Positions 23,409-35,871 are shown, counted from the first letter of the stretch. The stretch: 64,000 nt of DNA from Megascapheus bottae (GCA_024803745.1 JANJXV010000024.1:4558106-4622105); one strand, 5' to 3'. The notes: generated from the sequence alone by a model not told the origin. A program made the numbers and translations.

Positions 23409-26400
23409 AAAAGTCACTTCTGGATTGTGCTTTGTTAAATTGTGTCAACATACGATTTACTGTCTTGATTTTCTATAAATCAAATTTAAAATAATAGAAA
23501 TCCTTTGGTTGTCCATTTGAATTCAGTTTATGCCTTTAGAAATGTATGAACCTTTTATGAACCACGGAAAATTCATAAGCCTCTGAAACTAGCCTCAGAT
23601 CAAAAATGGGGTTAATCATATCCATCTACACATAATTTAAAGGAGTAAGTGCAATTATGTACATGAAGTTGTATAATAAACAGGCAAATGCTAGGTACCA
23701 GTTCTCCCAAATGCTCCAAGCAAGGGCATGCCTGCTTTGGTCCTGCTGAATCTCTTGGAGGTAGTGCAGTGTGTTGACTCATAGGGAATGCTCAGTACAG
23801 ACTCTGAATGAATAATAACTGTTCTTCTCCAGTGGTGAGTCAGTGAGACTTGCTTGCATCACAGTCCCAACTATGAAATTTCTTTTGTTTTCTCATGAAT
23901 AAAGCATGGAGGTTGGAATAAATGATCTACAAATGTCTTTAAAATGTGACATTCTGATTCCAGGAATCCTTACTCTCAGGATCCTGGAAAGATCATGTGA
24001 CTTCACTGCTCTGTAGTGTTCTATCCATAGCTATAATTATCTGTCTATACTGTGCAAGGCAGAAAAACCATATTGCCTCAATCAGCCTGTTAGTTTAGAA
24101 AAAAAGTGAAAAAAATATGTCAATAAGTGGTTAATAGAGGAAGAATCCAAATTCATTTGTATAGACAGTCTGCTGAGTAATTCTTATTCCAATTACTAAA
24201 CCCAGCAGAAGAGAAAAAATTTCTCAACTGTGAATCATGAGTCTAATAAAATCTCCAAGGACTTGTGTAAATACTTTTAAAACACTAGTGCTTATTTCAT
24301 GAAAGTTGTTGAGAAGATAAGGCATTGTTTATAGTTATAGCAATATATAGGAAAGTTAAACCTGCACTCCCTTCTCTTTCCCCTTATATTCTTAGTCTGG
24401 GAATATTTGTCTTGATTAAGCATGATTCCACCATGACGACTCAGAGTTCAAGGCCTTCATTACTATGGGAGAATAATGATCAAGATGCCAAAGTTTCTAT
24501 GGGTGGGTGGACTTGAGGAGGCTCCAATTCAGATTAGTTGTCTGTATTTCCAGATATAGGTTTGGCTGGTGAATGACCTCCACCTGTAACCTGAAGCCCC
24601 TAAACACTTACAGATGGGTTTATGAAGCTTCCTAGGGTCAGTTATTTTGTGAGCAATCAGCTGAGTGGATACTGGAGACATCTTTGTCATTTAATTATGT
24701 GAATTGGGTTTATGGGCAGTAATTTGATTCCTCTCCTCCATGGAGCTTAAGAAAGCCAGTTAAGCTATTAAAATCTGAATGGGTAGACAGCCTGGGGAAT
24801 TCCAGAGCCTGTGACTCAATTATAGGGGCTTTCACAGGCCAGTCACTACTCAGAAATGACAAAAATCAGAATAGGTCCAAACATAGTCCAAAATATCAAA
24901 CTAGATCCTGTTGATTGGATTTTAATCATGCAAGATCTAGGCCACACCGTGTTTAAATACCATGTGAGCAGGTCTCAAGTAGATCATGTTTGCTTTTCAC
25001 TTCTTTGGGAAGAATAAAATTAAAAAAAATTATCCCCTGAAAATTTGTTAAGTCAAAGACGAAAGGCTTTTGGATTCCTTTCATAAGTCAGTTGTCATTT
25101 GCCCATAGGTCTTCAGTCAGCATGGTGGGAGAGGGTTTTATGTTATTCATCACATGGGCTACTTCTCCACCTACTCTACCTCAGCTTCCCTCCAGGCTGT
25201 GCCATTCCTTTCCCCTGTCCTGTTGATCTCGTTGGACTGCACTTTGATTTCTTCTCTGTGCAAATATCACCGCCCATCAGGTGTAGCCTGAAGTGGGACT
25301 AACAAATTTTGTGGTCTTAAACTGGAACTTCCTAATGTCTTCACTTCTTATTGTCACTAAAACTTAGGCTTTCTCTATTTTTCTTCTTTGTAGTGTCTCT
25401 TCTTGATTACCATTCTTTTTGACGGTCAATGTTACTCAACTATTTGATACAGAGTTATAACATTCTACTCCTCCATCTTCCAGGCTATTTCTTGGGGAAT
25501 TTATTGTTGTTGCTGTTTTGTCTTTCTTATCCAATGAGTGTTGTGAAACTCAGGAATTCCTAAGAATTTAACTTCCAGCTTCTAAAACCACATTATTATT
25601 TCTCCTTGTTAACCTTCGATCCTTTGTTTGATTCCCCAGAGTTAATGCCTTCTCAGGAACCAAGAGGCTTCCTTCTTTCCCAGACCCAGAGACAAACAGG
25701 GTAGGCCTGAGTGAAAAATAATCCTTATCCTTTTACCTCTGCCACATGATGCTGAGGGGTTCTAGGACTATACATTTTCCAAAAGACCCTTCCTGCCTGA
25801 TCAACACAGACCAACACTGGAAATTCATCCCATTCAATGTATACTCCAGTGAAATGCTCCTTATTGAAATTGGCTTGCATTTCAGTTGATGATTTAATCA
25901 AAAGTTTGAGTTCTTAGCACTGATTCTTGATCCCCAGAATTGGTTCCACACTAGAACACTGGGGACCATTCCATTTTTAACCTATCCTCTCTTCCTTTGT
26001 TGAGAGCACTGGGCAATGTCTAGAGATATTTGTCATCATCACAACTTAGGGTTTCAGAGAGCTTTCTGGCATCTAGTAGACAGAGACCATATTGGCTTCT
26101 CTATTTCCTGAATTGTACAAAGAGATAGATAATGGGGAAATTTCATGGATAATTTCTGAGCAAAAATACTTGAAGGAAATGGTTTGGAAAAAAATACAGG
26201 CATAGAACTATCTCTTTTTTTAGATAAGTCAAGCAGACATGGAAGTATCTAGAAAAGCATAGAAGCATTCTGAAGTTTCTGGAGTCCCAAAAAGCAGTGA
26301 ACAGCCCAAACCATGATGGACACACTTGGATCCACAGTTAATTCAGGTTATCACCCAAAATAGAGTTCACCAAGGAAATGGAAATGTGACGTCAAATTTT

Positions 26401-29063
26401 CTTTCCCAGAGGAGAGTTCGTTCACATTTTCAAATAAATAGCCTATATACTCAGGATGTACAAATCTCAAATACAGCTAAGGGATCTTGCATGTTTCTAA
26501 TCAAGTTGAGAACATGTCATTTCAGCCCAGAGCAAATACCTATAGGGAAAGCAATAACTCAATGAGGTTGACAAGGGTGATTTACCAGGTGTAGACAGTC
26601 ACTGAATTTACAAATACTACCACAGCATACATAGCGCCAAGAAAACAGCAAATCTTCAGATTGTACCCACAAGAAAACAGAGCAAAAATATGCCACAATT
26701 CTTCCATTCTAAATGTAAGTTTTATACATTCACTCATAGTTATCAGTAAGGTAAATGTGTTGGTTTCTCTGGAAATCTTTACAAACTTGAAAGATGCCTC
26801 TTGGCTACATCATTTAAAGGTTGGGCCTGAGAAAAGATGCGGGAATTGTTCCCATAACCTGTAGGGATTCTTTTTTACCAGAGGGTTTGGCAAGACTATC
26901 ACGAGTTTAAAATAACAAAGTTAACACAGAAAATTTACTTTATTATGTTTTGATTTCACAGAAAATGTAGACTTGTAAATAACAATAGTTCTTCATAATA
27001 ATCTATGTGACACTTTTATTACTTTATAGAAGTGGGAGGTTTGGTTAAACAGGAATCCATGTGAATATCAGGGAGAAAAAAGAGCTGAAACAACTATGAT
27101 ATAGAAAAATAATGATCATGTTAGACTTTGCAAACCACCTGTCACTTTGCTGATCCCCAGAAAAATGTAAAGAACATACTCATGGATGAGTGAAAATTTC
27201 TCTGCTCAGGTAAGGAGAAGGTCAGAATGAGCACACCATAGCTGTCAGCTCACAGCAGTAGATTGCTTTTCAGAAGTTCAGCAGGAGCCTGAAGAAAGTT
27301 GTTTACCAGCTTTGGAACCAGTGAGGTCTATTTGTTGAGTACAACTCTTGCTTTTAAGACCAGGAAACATAGGTTGATGTATGGTAAAAAGACACAAAAG
27401 AAGGTTCTGGTCGACTGGGTGTTTCTCAGAGCTTTTATTTAGAGGTGGGCAAAGGGGAGATCAATTTTTTTCAGCTGAGTGAAATGACAGCCGCCCTGAG
27501 CCAGCTTCTAATAACAACATCCAGGCCTAACAATGCCATTGGGCAGAGAGCATGCACAGTCCTGTTGGCCACACTAACACAGCCTGCTGGAGGTCTCTTT
27601 CTACAGATAGGCATGGTGAGGATACTTACTGATTTAACATGACCCACAACAGTCAATGTCAAATGAGATCTTCTGAGTTCTCAGAAGGAGAAATGGGGTA
27701 CTTGGCTTTTGTCAAGGTTTATAATGATTCTTCAGAGAGAGGATATAGTTGTGATAATTTCAAAAGCATATCTTCCACCTCAACACGCATTACATAATGG
27801 ATATGGAGGATCTGAGTCATGGTCTGGGGCCCTGAGCCTCAGGAAGAAGCGGTTGGGTGGCAGGGACACAGGGAAGCAATGGCAGGAAGGAGGGTGGGAG
27901 TGTCCAACAAGAATGGAAAATGACACTGCTCATGATCATGGAGTTTGGTCAGTCACTTGGCAAATGCTACTTAGCTCTTTTCCTCTGTGTTCCTTCCCAT
28001 TATTTGGCCCAACCCAGATCCCATTGCTATCTGATAGGCCTCTCTTCTCAGGGGTCTACTGGATTCTGGTGACACTAGATAAGCAAGTAGTCCGTGTTCT
28101 GGGAGCCAGGCAGTGAGGGAGCACAAAGCTTGAGCTAAGTGTGGTCGATGTTCTGGAGGCTTTTGTGCTTAGACCTAAGCCACTGGAGGAGATAAAGTGG
28201 CTTCTGAAGACAGCATTCACTCCTTTCTACCATAAGGGTCTTTCTAAAATGCTGTAAATCAAATATACCACAAGAATACATCCAAATACCTTCTCCCAAA
28301 ATCAGATTAGGGAAGTACATCAGTTGAAGAAAGCAACTCATATACTAGGTCTCAGGGTCATGGGCAAATCATATCTTTAATATGGAAAACTCCAGGGCTC
28401 TAGGCAAGATCTATCATGGAAACTTATTTAGACACCCAGAAAAGTAATGGGTCTTATCTTTGCCCTAGGAAACTTTGATTTATAATAGTTTTGTTGGAAT
28501 GGAATTTATAAGTGGACTTGATATAAATGGGTCTTTCCATTATTTTGTTTGGGTAATGTGTGCCTCACATTGTCTTGAAACCTCAGGTTAAATAGAATTT
28601 AGGTTATCTGAGGATCCTGGAAATTAATTCACTGCTTACCCTTAAAGAAACAGAAGTTTCTTCTTTCAGAAGTAAACACAGATCTATTTTCTGTCCCTTA
28701 TATACCAGAAAGAATTTATGGATCAGCCTTGTCTTCTTGCTGCTTATTAGGAGGAATGCATTTCAGAATTAAAGAAGGAGAAAGCCAAGGAGAGATGAGA
28801 GAAATTGCTTTCCCTGAGTAGATCAAGTGCTGAGCTTTCTCATACTCACAGAGTGAACTTCTTTGTGACCAAGCACTGAGGTTATGGATGGTATTTGTAT
28901 GGACTCCTTCACTTCTTCAAGTTTCAGCTTTTCAGTACTCCCAAACTGAGGGCAGCTCAGATATCCTCTAAGATTCTTTTCTATGCTAAATATTTATATG
29001 AATGCACATGCAAATACAGTAGGCACATATATATATGTATTTACATATAAAATGATGAAGAAT

Positions 29064-29117
29064 ATGTGTGTATGTGTGAGCGTGTGTGTTGTGTGTGTTG
29101 TGTGTGTGTGTGTGTGT
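29064..29117. repeat. (TG)n microsatellite, interrupted
   Basis: TG/GT units with TATG, AGCG and TTG interruptions, next to a reversed SINE tail. Confidence 0.93.
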
Positions 29118-29366
29118 TTTCATTTTTTTATTTTTGTGTTTTTGTCTGTAGTGGGGCTTGGACTCAGCCTGGGCAGTGTCCCTGAGCTCTTCAGTTCAAG
29201 GCTACCTCCCTGTCCCTGGAGCCACAGTGCCAGTTCCAGTTTTCTGTTGGTTAATTGAAGATAAGAGTCTCATATGCTTCAGTGCCCCAGCTGGCTTTGA
29301 ACTACTATCCTCAGATTTCAGCCTCCTGAGTAGCTAGGATTACAGGTGTGAGCCACTGCACCTGGC
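29118..29366 (-). mobile_element. Type A composite SINE, antisense (first of a tandem pair)
   Basis: It has a reversed tail, GTGGGGCTTGGACTCAGCC, TGTCCCTGAGCTCTTCAG, GTTAATTGAAGATAAGAG and GAGTAGCTAGGATTACAGG, ending CTGGC. A second copy in the same orientation follows without a gap. Confidence 0.85.
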
Positions 29367-29604
29367 TATTTTTTTGTTTTTGTTTTTGTTTGTTTTTGTC
29401 CATTGTGGGGCTTGAACTCAGGGACTGGGCACTGTCCCTGAGCTCTTTTGCTCAAGGCTAGTGCTCTAGCACTTGGAGCAATAGTACCACTTCAGATCTG
29501 GGTGGTTCATTGGGGGTAACAGTCTCACAAACTCTTATCATGATCCTCGGATCTCAGACTCCTAAGTAGCTAGGATAACAGGTGTGAGCCACCAGCACCC
29601 TGCC
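29367..29604 (-). mobile_element. Type A composite SINE, antisense (second of a tandem pair)
   Basis: It starts with a T/G-rich tail, then GTGGGGCTTGAACTCAGGG, CTCAAGGCTAGTGCTCTAG, TCATTGGGGGTAACAG and TAGCTAGGATAACAGGTG. It is more diverged in the linker than its neighbour, so the pair probably arose by two insertions into one T-rich target, not by duplication. Confidence 0.8.
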
Positions 29605-29808
29605 ATGTATATAGTTTTATGGCTTTACATTCATCTAGTAGCAGAATTGCTGATGGTTTGGGGAGCCCCATGAAAGCATCCACCCCAAACCTCAGTGTAA
29701 GTGGAAAGTAGGACTTTCTCCCTAGCCTGGCCATTTTCACCTTAAGCACAGAAGAACAACATCCTTTCTCCAATGTTTCCACCAACTGAATCCATGGAAG
29801 AATAAGAG

Positions 29809-29885
29809 GACTGTGGATGTAGTTCCGTAGCCAAGCTCTTGCTTAGTAGGCATAAGGCCCTGGGTTCCATCCCCAGCATTTCAGA
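29809..29885 (+). mobile_element. ID-like SINE monomer
   Basis: A single tRNA-derived monomer: GGATGTAGTTCC (A-box-like), GCTTAGTAGGCATAAGGCCC, then GGGTTCCATCCCCAGCA (B-box-like). It resembles the classic rodent ID core. Confidence 0.7.
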
Positions 29886-30201
29886 AAAATCCAAAGTTAA
29901 AGCAGCGCAAAAAAGATGAAAGAACAACTTTGGAAAAATGACACAATGGCTTGGGACCTTAAGACTGAGGGGAAAGGGACAAATTCAGTCAATTTTAAGG
30001 CTGAAGCCCTCTCAAAATATACAGAGGCAAACAGAAGTTATGATAAGGTACTTTCCATAAATACCAGTCTGAAGGACTGATATCAAATCAACGATAAAAC
30101 ACAGTGAAAGTTAGTGTGAAAGAATGAGCAAGAACCCATAATATAGTACTGGTTTTATATATTGAAATACTTTGTTAGCTAATATAGCTCTGAAGATTAA
30201 G

Positions 30202-30399
30202 ATTTTTTTCCAGTCACGGAATTTGAACTCAGGACCTGAGCACTGTCCTTGGGCTTTCTCAAGACTAGAGCTCTAGCACTTGAGCCCAAGTAAGTACCAC
30301 TTCCAGCTTTTTCTATATATGTGGTACTAAGGAATTGAACCCAGGTCTTTGTGTATGCAAGGCAAGTGCACTCTACCACTAGGCCAAACTCCCGACCCC
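30202..30399 (-). mobile_element. Type B SINE, antisense
   Basis: A reversed dimer with CAGTCACGGAATTTGAACTC, GCACTGTCCTTGGGC, GAATTGAACCCAGGTC and CTACCACTAGGCCAAAC. Diverged flanks (TAGCTCTGAAGATTAAGA and TGGCTCTAAGAATAAGA) may be a mutated target duplication. Confidence 0.85.
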
Positions 30400-31267
30400 A
30401 ATGTGGCTCTAAGAATAAGAGAAGTAAGAATCAAATTGCACATGGTAATGACAGGAAGTTTTATAGATCTCACCTTTCTTTTCTTTAATAAAAAAATGTG
30501 ACAGGCAATTTCTTTGTTTTCTTTGAATGGCATCTTTTGGGTGATGACAAAAGCAAACCACTATTTGCATATTGATGTTCCCACAATTACAGTTGGGCTG
30601 CTTAAACATTGTCTTCATGTTACAATGTATTTGCAATATGATATAGTATGGTTACCAACTATATAAGCGAGGCTATGTGCCAAATGCTTCAGGCAACAGT
30701 ATTATACCATCTTGTAAGCATAAATAAACACAATTTAAAAAGACAGGTCATGAAGGGTGAGGATAGCTGCTGATGCTCCTTAGCGTGTGGGATTGACTCT
30801 CAGGCATGTTAGCATTTTGAAGCCTGATCCAGGCCTGATTTAGCTCTGGAATCCTTTCTGTCAGCATTCCACTAGTCTTGTCATCCCCAAAGTTTTCATC
30901 CTTTAAGTTATTTCAATTGTAAAATTCCATGAGTCACATGCATATGCCCAGATAGGAATTTTCCTTCTTTGCCTCTCTTTATCTGTACTGACATATTTTT
31001 TCTGATATTCTACTTTCTAAGTCATTATTTCACCATATTCACCCAATAGTTTTAACATATCACTGGATCATCCATCTTCCTTTAAATTTTATCTAGATCC
31101 CCATAGAAGGCAGTCTTATTTCCTTTGATTCTTTATATGGGGGGGTTAATGATGGAAGGCAATTACTTTCTGAAGTTCTGATTATTGGGAAGAATGAAAA
31201 CACTGGGTCAAAGGACATACTTTTCCACCTCAGAGTTCAATATAAGCAATGAACATTAAGAACAATC

Positions 31268-31881
31268 TGCATTTAAAACCTGAACTTTATTCACAACCAA
31301 CCTTCTCTAAGCAAGGATAACTTCTCAATAACAAAGGATGGTAGCTGTGAACATCACTTGGTCAGACAAAAGCCTTGCCTGGATAATTCAAGAATTAAAA
31401 GCTAATTTGGTGACAGTTGGTTCTGCTTTCTTTAACTTGCTCCACTCCCACATCCTCCAAAGGAAGCATGGGATTTCTTAACTGTGAGCATTTGCTGAAA
31501 GACACAGAGAAAGTTGCTTTGAAATGCTTTCCTCACCCCCGAGCCAATTGCCCTAGATAGAGAAAGCGTAGGTGACACAGATCTGGGCTCATTACTCTCC
31601 TCCTCATAACAGCCTGTCATGCCATTTCCAAAGCAAACTGAGCTGGAAGAGAGGTGACCCCAGACTGATGAAGATGGTTAGAATAGGGTATACATTATGC
31701 TCAGCTTGTGGCCTCCAGTCCTGGGACCCCAGGGAGAGAGAAAGGACTTTCACTGAGAAAAAGGCCATCTGTCTTAGGATAACCCCCTCCCCAACCTTCC
31801 CCAAGAACCCAGAGGTCCAGTGTCTTCTCAGATCCAAGACTGTCCTTTCAGGAGAGAAGGTGGATGAAGACTCAGCTAGGG
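31268..31881 (-). other. WNT2: WNT2 3' UTR (3' boundary inferred)
   Basis: It is non-coding sequence downstream of the WNT2 stop on the - strand, to the cleavage region expected 15-25 bases past AATAAA at 31291-31286. No SINE or LINE lies in it. Longer UTR forms using signals further left cannot be excluded. Confidence 0.55.
31286..31291 (-). promoter_or_regulatory. WNT2: Candidate WNT2 polyadenylation signal AATAAA
   Basis: TTTATT on the + strand, about 590 bases past the stop. A T-rich stretch follows on the - strand as a possible downstream element. It is the nearest canonical signal I could find. Confidence 0.55.
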
Positions 31882-32111
31882 TCATGTAGGAGTAGTCCAG
31901 TCAGCGCTCTTGGGAGCCTTGCAGGTGTGCACATCCAGGGCCTCCAGGCAATCCTGACAGCGCACAGCACAGCACCAGTGAAATTTACACTCACACTTGG
32001 TCATCCGTGTCACTCGAGATGTGTCATAGCCTCTCCCGCAGCACATGACTTCACAGCTGTCCATGCCCCGGGAAGTCAAGTTGCACACACGGCCTGCTGT
32101 ACCCAAGGAGC
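31882..32111 (-). CDS. WNT2: WNT2 exon 5 (C-terminal, residues 285-360)
   Basis: WNT2 is a secreted, lipid-modified ligand for Frizzled/LRP receptors that activates beta-catenin signalling, for example in lung, heart and placenta development. This last exon follows a CTTCCAG acceptor, completes a split glycine codon from exon 4 and reads 75 codons to the stop at 31884-31882. It forms the cysteine-rich C-terminal domain: 11 cysteines at 294, 304, 308, 309, 324, 326, 331, 332, 336, 339 and 348, including the Wnt hallmarks CCGRGY and KFHWCC. The sequon at N295 (CNLTS) is present. The end reads [12 protein letters not shown]. Against human WNT2 as I remember it, there is a His-to-Arg change in DTSRV, and KCECKF where human has Gly, which I recall as shared with mouse. 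Numbering assumes the usual 360 residues and agrees with S212 falling in exon 4. Confidence 0.97.
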
Positions 32112-32604
32112 CTGGAAGACAAACCAGAGAAACATCACTTGAAGGGTTTGAGCAGTCTACACAGAGCCTTAGAAGAGTTTGGAATTTCATTCTCCAGGAC
32201 AAAGCCTGGATGTATCTCCACACAGCCTGGGAATGTTACCTTTGTTCTGTGGGTCCCTGCTCTGTGTAGCTTAGAGGTGGCACATGGGCAGGGTACAGGA
32301 AAGATGGACACAGAACTCTGGATTGCCTTGGAGAGTTGAATGCAAAAATGGATTTATACTGGTTTCTTCTCTTCCAACCTCAAACTACACACAAAGAATC
32401 AATGACTGATCCGGGTTTGCTTTCTCTAAATTTGTAGAGCATGGAATCTTTAAAAGAGACAGAGATCTATGACCATGTACCTGGCTTATTAGGAAGAGAC
32501 CAACACTCTGGCTTCTGGTGGAGAGGGCTGGGGAAGAGTGGGTGTCATTTGTATGGGACCTGGAGGAGGGAGAGAGCAGCCCAATCTCATTCATCACCAT
32601 CTCT

Positions 32605-32799
32605 CCCTTTTTTTTTTTTTTTGCCAGTCCTGGGCTTACGCTCAGGGCCTGTCCTTGGATTTTTCTCAAGGCTAGAGCTCTACCACTTGAGCCTCAGCAC
32701 CACATCCAGCTTTTTCTAAGTATGTGGTACCAAGGAATCGAACCCGGGTCTTCGTGCATGCTAGGCAAGCACTCTACCACTAGGCCAAACTCCCTGCCC
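32605..32799 (-). mobile_element. Type B SINE, antisense (sense to + strand gene direction reversed; same strand as WNT2)
   Basis: CACCATCTCT at 32595-32604 and 32800-32809 flank a reversed dimer with a long oligo(T), CAGTCCTGGGCTTACGC, a small deletion in the right arm, GAATCGAACCCGGGTC and CTACCACTAGGCCAAAC. The intact B-box-like sequence suggests a young copy. Confidence 0.93.
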
Positions 32800-34179
32800 C
32801 ACCATCTCTTCTTTTAACCCCCTGTCTTACAGGCTGGAAACATTTCAGAGATACTTGGTTGAAGCTGGGATTCCAGATCGTCTGAGAACCAAATTAGCAT
32901 AAAAAAGTGAGGAATTACTAGTGGAATGTCACCTTAATCAGTGATCCATTTGTAAAATATATACATATTCAGGCTTTATGCAAGTGTATGCAAATGTATA
33001 TTTACATATTTCCCTTTTAAGAATTTCAAATACTGAAAGCAACTTAATCTGTTCTCTTCCAGGAGAAATACCCAGAATTCCCATACAAGAATTTTATCAG
33101 AAGCAGAACTGAGTATAGTTGACATGGAGAGTTCTCTTGGCCTTCAATGATGCTTTTCCAAGGACAAGAGTCCCAAGAAGCTATGCTTTAGAGCAATTAA
33201 ATAGCTTATCTGGCTATCGATGACTGGACATATGTGGGCACTTAGTTCATTCTGGGCTAATCAAGTAGGTTTCCTGGGAGTGCGGGAATTTTGAAAGACT
33301 GGTAAAATTTCCAGAGAAACTCAGTACCCATTGAAACTGTGCTCTGAAATGAAGGCCTGTGGGTAAGTGAAGAGCCATAGAGAGAGCAATGAAGCAAATG
33401 TACAGAAACACTGATGATCAGACAAGGAAACAGAATGCTACTTAGTGCCACTCTACTTTCTGCTTCTACTTCTGGAAGCCAAGCTACATGTATGTCAACC
33501 TTTGAGCTCCTTGAGACTCTGTCCTTCTAATAATTTCTCCCTTTTAGCATAAACTGTTCCTGTTTCTGTTACTTGTAGTCAATGCTCCAAAATAATTGGC
33601 AGACCCGCAAAAAAGAAATTTCTCTACTTTTAAGTCAGCACAAAAAAGATCGTGACTTAACTTTTATTTTCAGTCCTTTCATCGTGTAAGTAGGAAAGTC
33701 TTGCTCCTCACATCTCCCACAAAGAGAGCCTCGTGACATTCTGTTTACTGCAATCTGTTCTGTCTTAGAATTATCTATATAAATGTCATGTTACTCTGCC
33801 TGTTCAGAATGACCAGAAAAGTAGCAAGGTTCAAGCAAGGCGTGAGGTCAACAAAAGCAGAGGGTGTGTGTGTTGGGGGAACGGGGACTGGGATGGGGGG
33901 AGAGACTTTCTCTGCATGGTCAGCCTCAGAGAGTAGGAAGACAGATCAGAGGAATTTCATGAGGACAGGAAGGATGACAGAGGACTGGGGTCAGGGTGGA
34001 GGATAGGTCAGCCAGGGGTGGCTCCAAAGCCCACACCATGCTGAAGAAGCAGAGTTAGAAGCTTCAGCAGCTGGGCCTAGAGTCAAAGAAACCACGAGGA
34101 GAACAGTACTCCAAATCACTGATTGTGCAAAAAGCACTTAACTGCCAAATGCTGTCTCTTAACAGCACACATATTATTT

Positions 34180-34350
34180 CATTTGATAAACATTTAGTGA
34201 ACACAAACATGTGTAAGATGCTGTGTTGGCTGTTTGGGGTTTTGAGGAAGGGAAGGAATAAAATAAATAGAGCCCAGCTCCTATTCTCAAGAGACTCATA
34301 ATGTAATGAAAGGATAAATATGTGGAAAGATACTTTCAGTACTTCTGAAT
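34180..34350 (+). repeat. Ancient interspersed repeat, possibly L2-like
   Basis: Phrases such as GATAAACATTTAGTGAACAC, AAGATGCTGTGTTGGC and CTCAAGAGACTCATAATGTA follow a familiar old mammalian consensus. Similar diverged pieces occur at 34630-34685 and 44210-44410. Confidence 0.4.
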
Positions 34351-34479
34351 AATTATTTCATTTTCTCAAGACCTATTGCAAACCACAGTATAGTCATGTG
34401 CAAAGTTTCATGGCAGACAAAACTTGAAGAGTGAAATTATTTACAATGTGGGCAAAGTAGAGTTCATTCTTAAAGTTGC

Positions 34480-34610
34480 TATGTGTCATCTGTATGGTCA
34501 TGGGCAAGTTAATCTTGTGTAAAAAATTGGGATTAAATAATTTCTTCCACATAGAGTTTACACAAGGATGGAATGGGGGTGATGGGAGAAAGTGCCTGCC
34601 ACAGTAAATT
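34480..34610 (+). repeat. MIR-like remnant
   Basis: GGTCATGGGCAAGTTAATC, AAATTGGGATTAAATAAT and GTGCCTGCCACAGTAAAT track the order of the MIR core and tail. It is heavily diverged. Confidence 0.5.
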
Positions 34611-34773
34611 CTCCCCAGTTGTTAGTCATGCATCCATTCACTTAGCAAGTGTTCATTGAGTACCTACAGTGTGCAGTACTGGGAGGTTGGAACTGTTCAC
34701 TGAACAAAGAATTGGCTCTGAGGAACTTCAGTACAAAGGAATATATTGTAATAATGACATTTCCTAGTATTAT

Positions 34774-34852
34774 TCTTTCTTTTCTTTTTCTTTTTTTTGT
34801 CCATCATAGGACTTGAACTCTGGGCCTGGGTGCTGTCCCTGTGCTCTTCAGG
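34774..34852 (-). mobile_element. Type A SINE right-end fragment, antisense
   Basis: Reversed tail, then GTCCATCATAGGACTTGAAC and TGTCCCTGTGCTCTTCAG; it stops abruptly, so most of the element is lost. Confidence 0.75.
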
Positions 34853-35706
34853 CAGGAAGTAGAGTTGACAAGGAGGAAGTAACTGAAAAATGTTCATTCT
34901 ACTCCCGAGCAAAGAGGCTTTTAGAACCCCACAATGTGAGAAGTTCCAGCAGATGATGAGCACAGAGCCATGGGCTGCGGACTGAGTGAGAAGGGAGAGC
35001 ACGCGGCTGCTATGTGGTAGGGCATCATGAAGGAGCGTGATAACGAAGGGATGAATAGACAGACCTGCAACGACTGAGGAGGCCCAAGCAGGCAGTTCAC
35101 AGTCATCTGGGGCCATTAAACATTGGTGGTTTGCTTTATAGACAATCTGACACAGACTGGGTTTTCAAATGAAAACAAAGTAAATAGAATGGGAAAACAT
35201 ATAAGTGATGTTCAAAAATCAAGGTAATGGCTTCCCCAGGAATGAAAGGGGTATGAGAAGGCTTCGAGAACTTTTCAAATTTCTTATCTGGACATGAGTT
35301 ACATGGGCATATTTACTTGAGAAAATTCATTCTACTGTACTATCTGTACCGTGAATGTATTTTTTTTATTCTTTTACAAGTAGCCACATTTTCCTCCCCC
35401 CTCAAAAGATACAAAAGGAACCTATGTGATGGTTCCATCCAATACCTGTTTGGATATACTAATCCATCATCTGCTTGTCCCCCACACAGGTTGAAGAGAC
35501 CAAGCAAAGGTCTTTCTTAGTCAAGTGATTGTGTTAATAAGGAGCTGTGTTTGTGGCAGGGTGTCTGAAGTTCAGCTAATCCTTTCAAATACTTGTAGGG
35601 AAAGCATGACTGTCATTCTTGGCCTGTATCTGAACATGTTCAGCTAGCATAGAAGGTTTATACACTTTCTATGTGCACTGTATATTTCTGTAAGAAGCTA
35701 ACATAG

Positions 35707-35871
35707 AACCAGGTGCTGGAGTCTCACACCTGTAATCCTAGACATTTAGGACCAGGAGGTCTGAGGATTGCTGTTTGAAGCCAGATTGGGTAGTAAAGTC
35801 TATGAGCCTTATCTCCAGTTAACCACCGAAATGCTGGAAGTGGAGCTGTGGCTCAAGTGGTATAAGGCAGG
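35707..35871 (+). mobile_element. Type A composite SINE, truncated
   Basis: It opens CCAGGTGCTGGAGTCTCACA, continues CCTGTAATCCTAGAC, TTATCTCCAGTTAACCACCG and GTGGAGCTGTGGCTCAAG, and stops after the ID-like A-box. GAAA and GCAA repeats follow to about 35937. Confidence 0.8.

Larger units (their letters stand above)
5291..31267. other. Intergenic region between convergent ST7 and WNT2
   Basis: About 26 kb without a recognisable gene. It holds a solo LTR (6856-7183), several SINEs, an antisense L1 (17610-21275), a tailed retroposon (23225-23408), polypurine/polypyrimidine tracts (13420-15780) and simple repeats. The stretches 5291-6840, 7190-8130, 9373-11969, 12224-13070, 21276-22307, 22576-23212 and 23421-29060 show nothing I can name beyond scattered simple sequence and possible degraded repeats. 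Open frames up to 135 codons (for example 27709-28116) show no family motif, splice context or codon signal. Confidence 0.7.

Noticed and set aside
27471..27662. Possible antisense exon pair near 27.4-27.7 kb
   Set aside because: Overlapping open frames on both strands with no splice signals, so they are shadows of each other.
27709..28116. 135-codon open frame between ST7 and WNT2
   Set aside because: No recognisable domain, and no promoter, splice or poly(A) structure around it. The length is expected by chance in this much sequence.
34697..35116. 139-codon open frame on the - strand
   Set aside because: It includes part of a SINE fragment and a poly-lysine run from oligo(T); an artefact of repeats.
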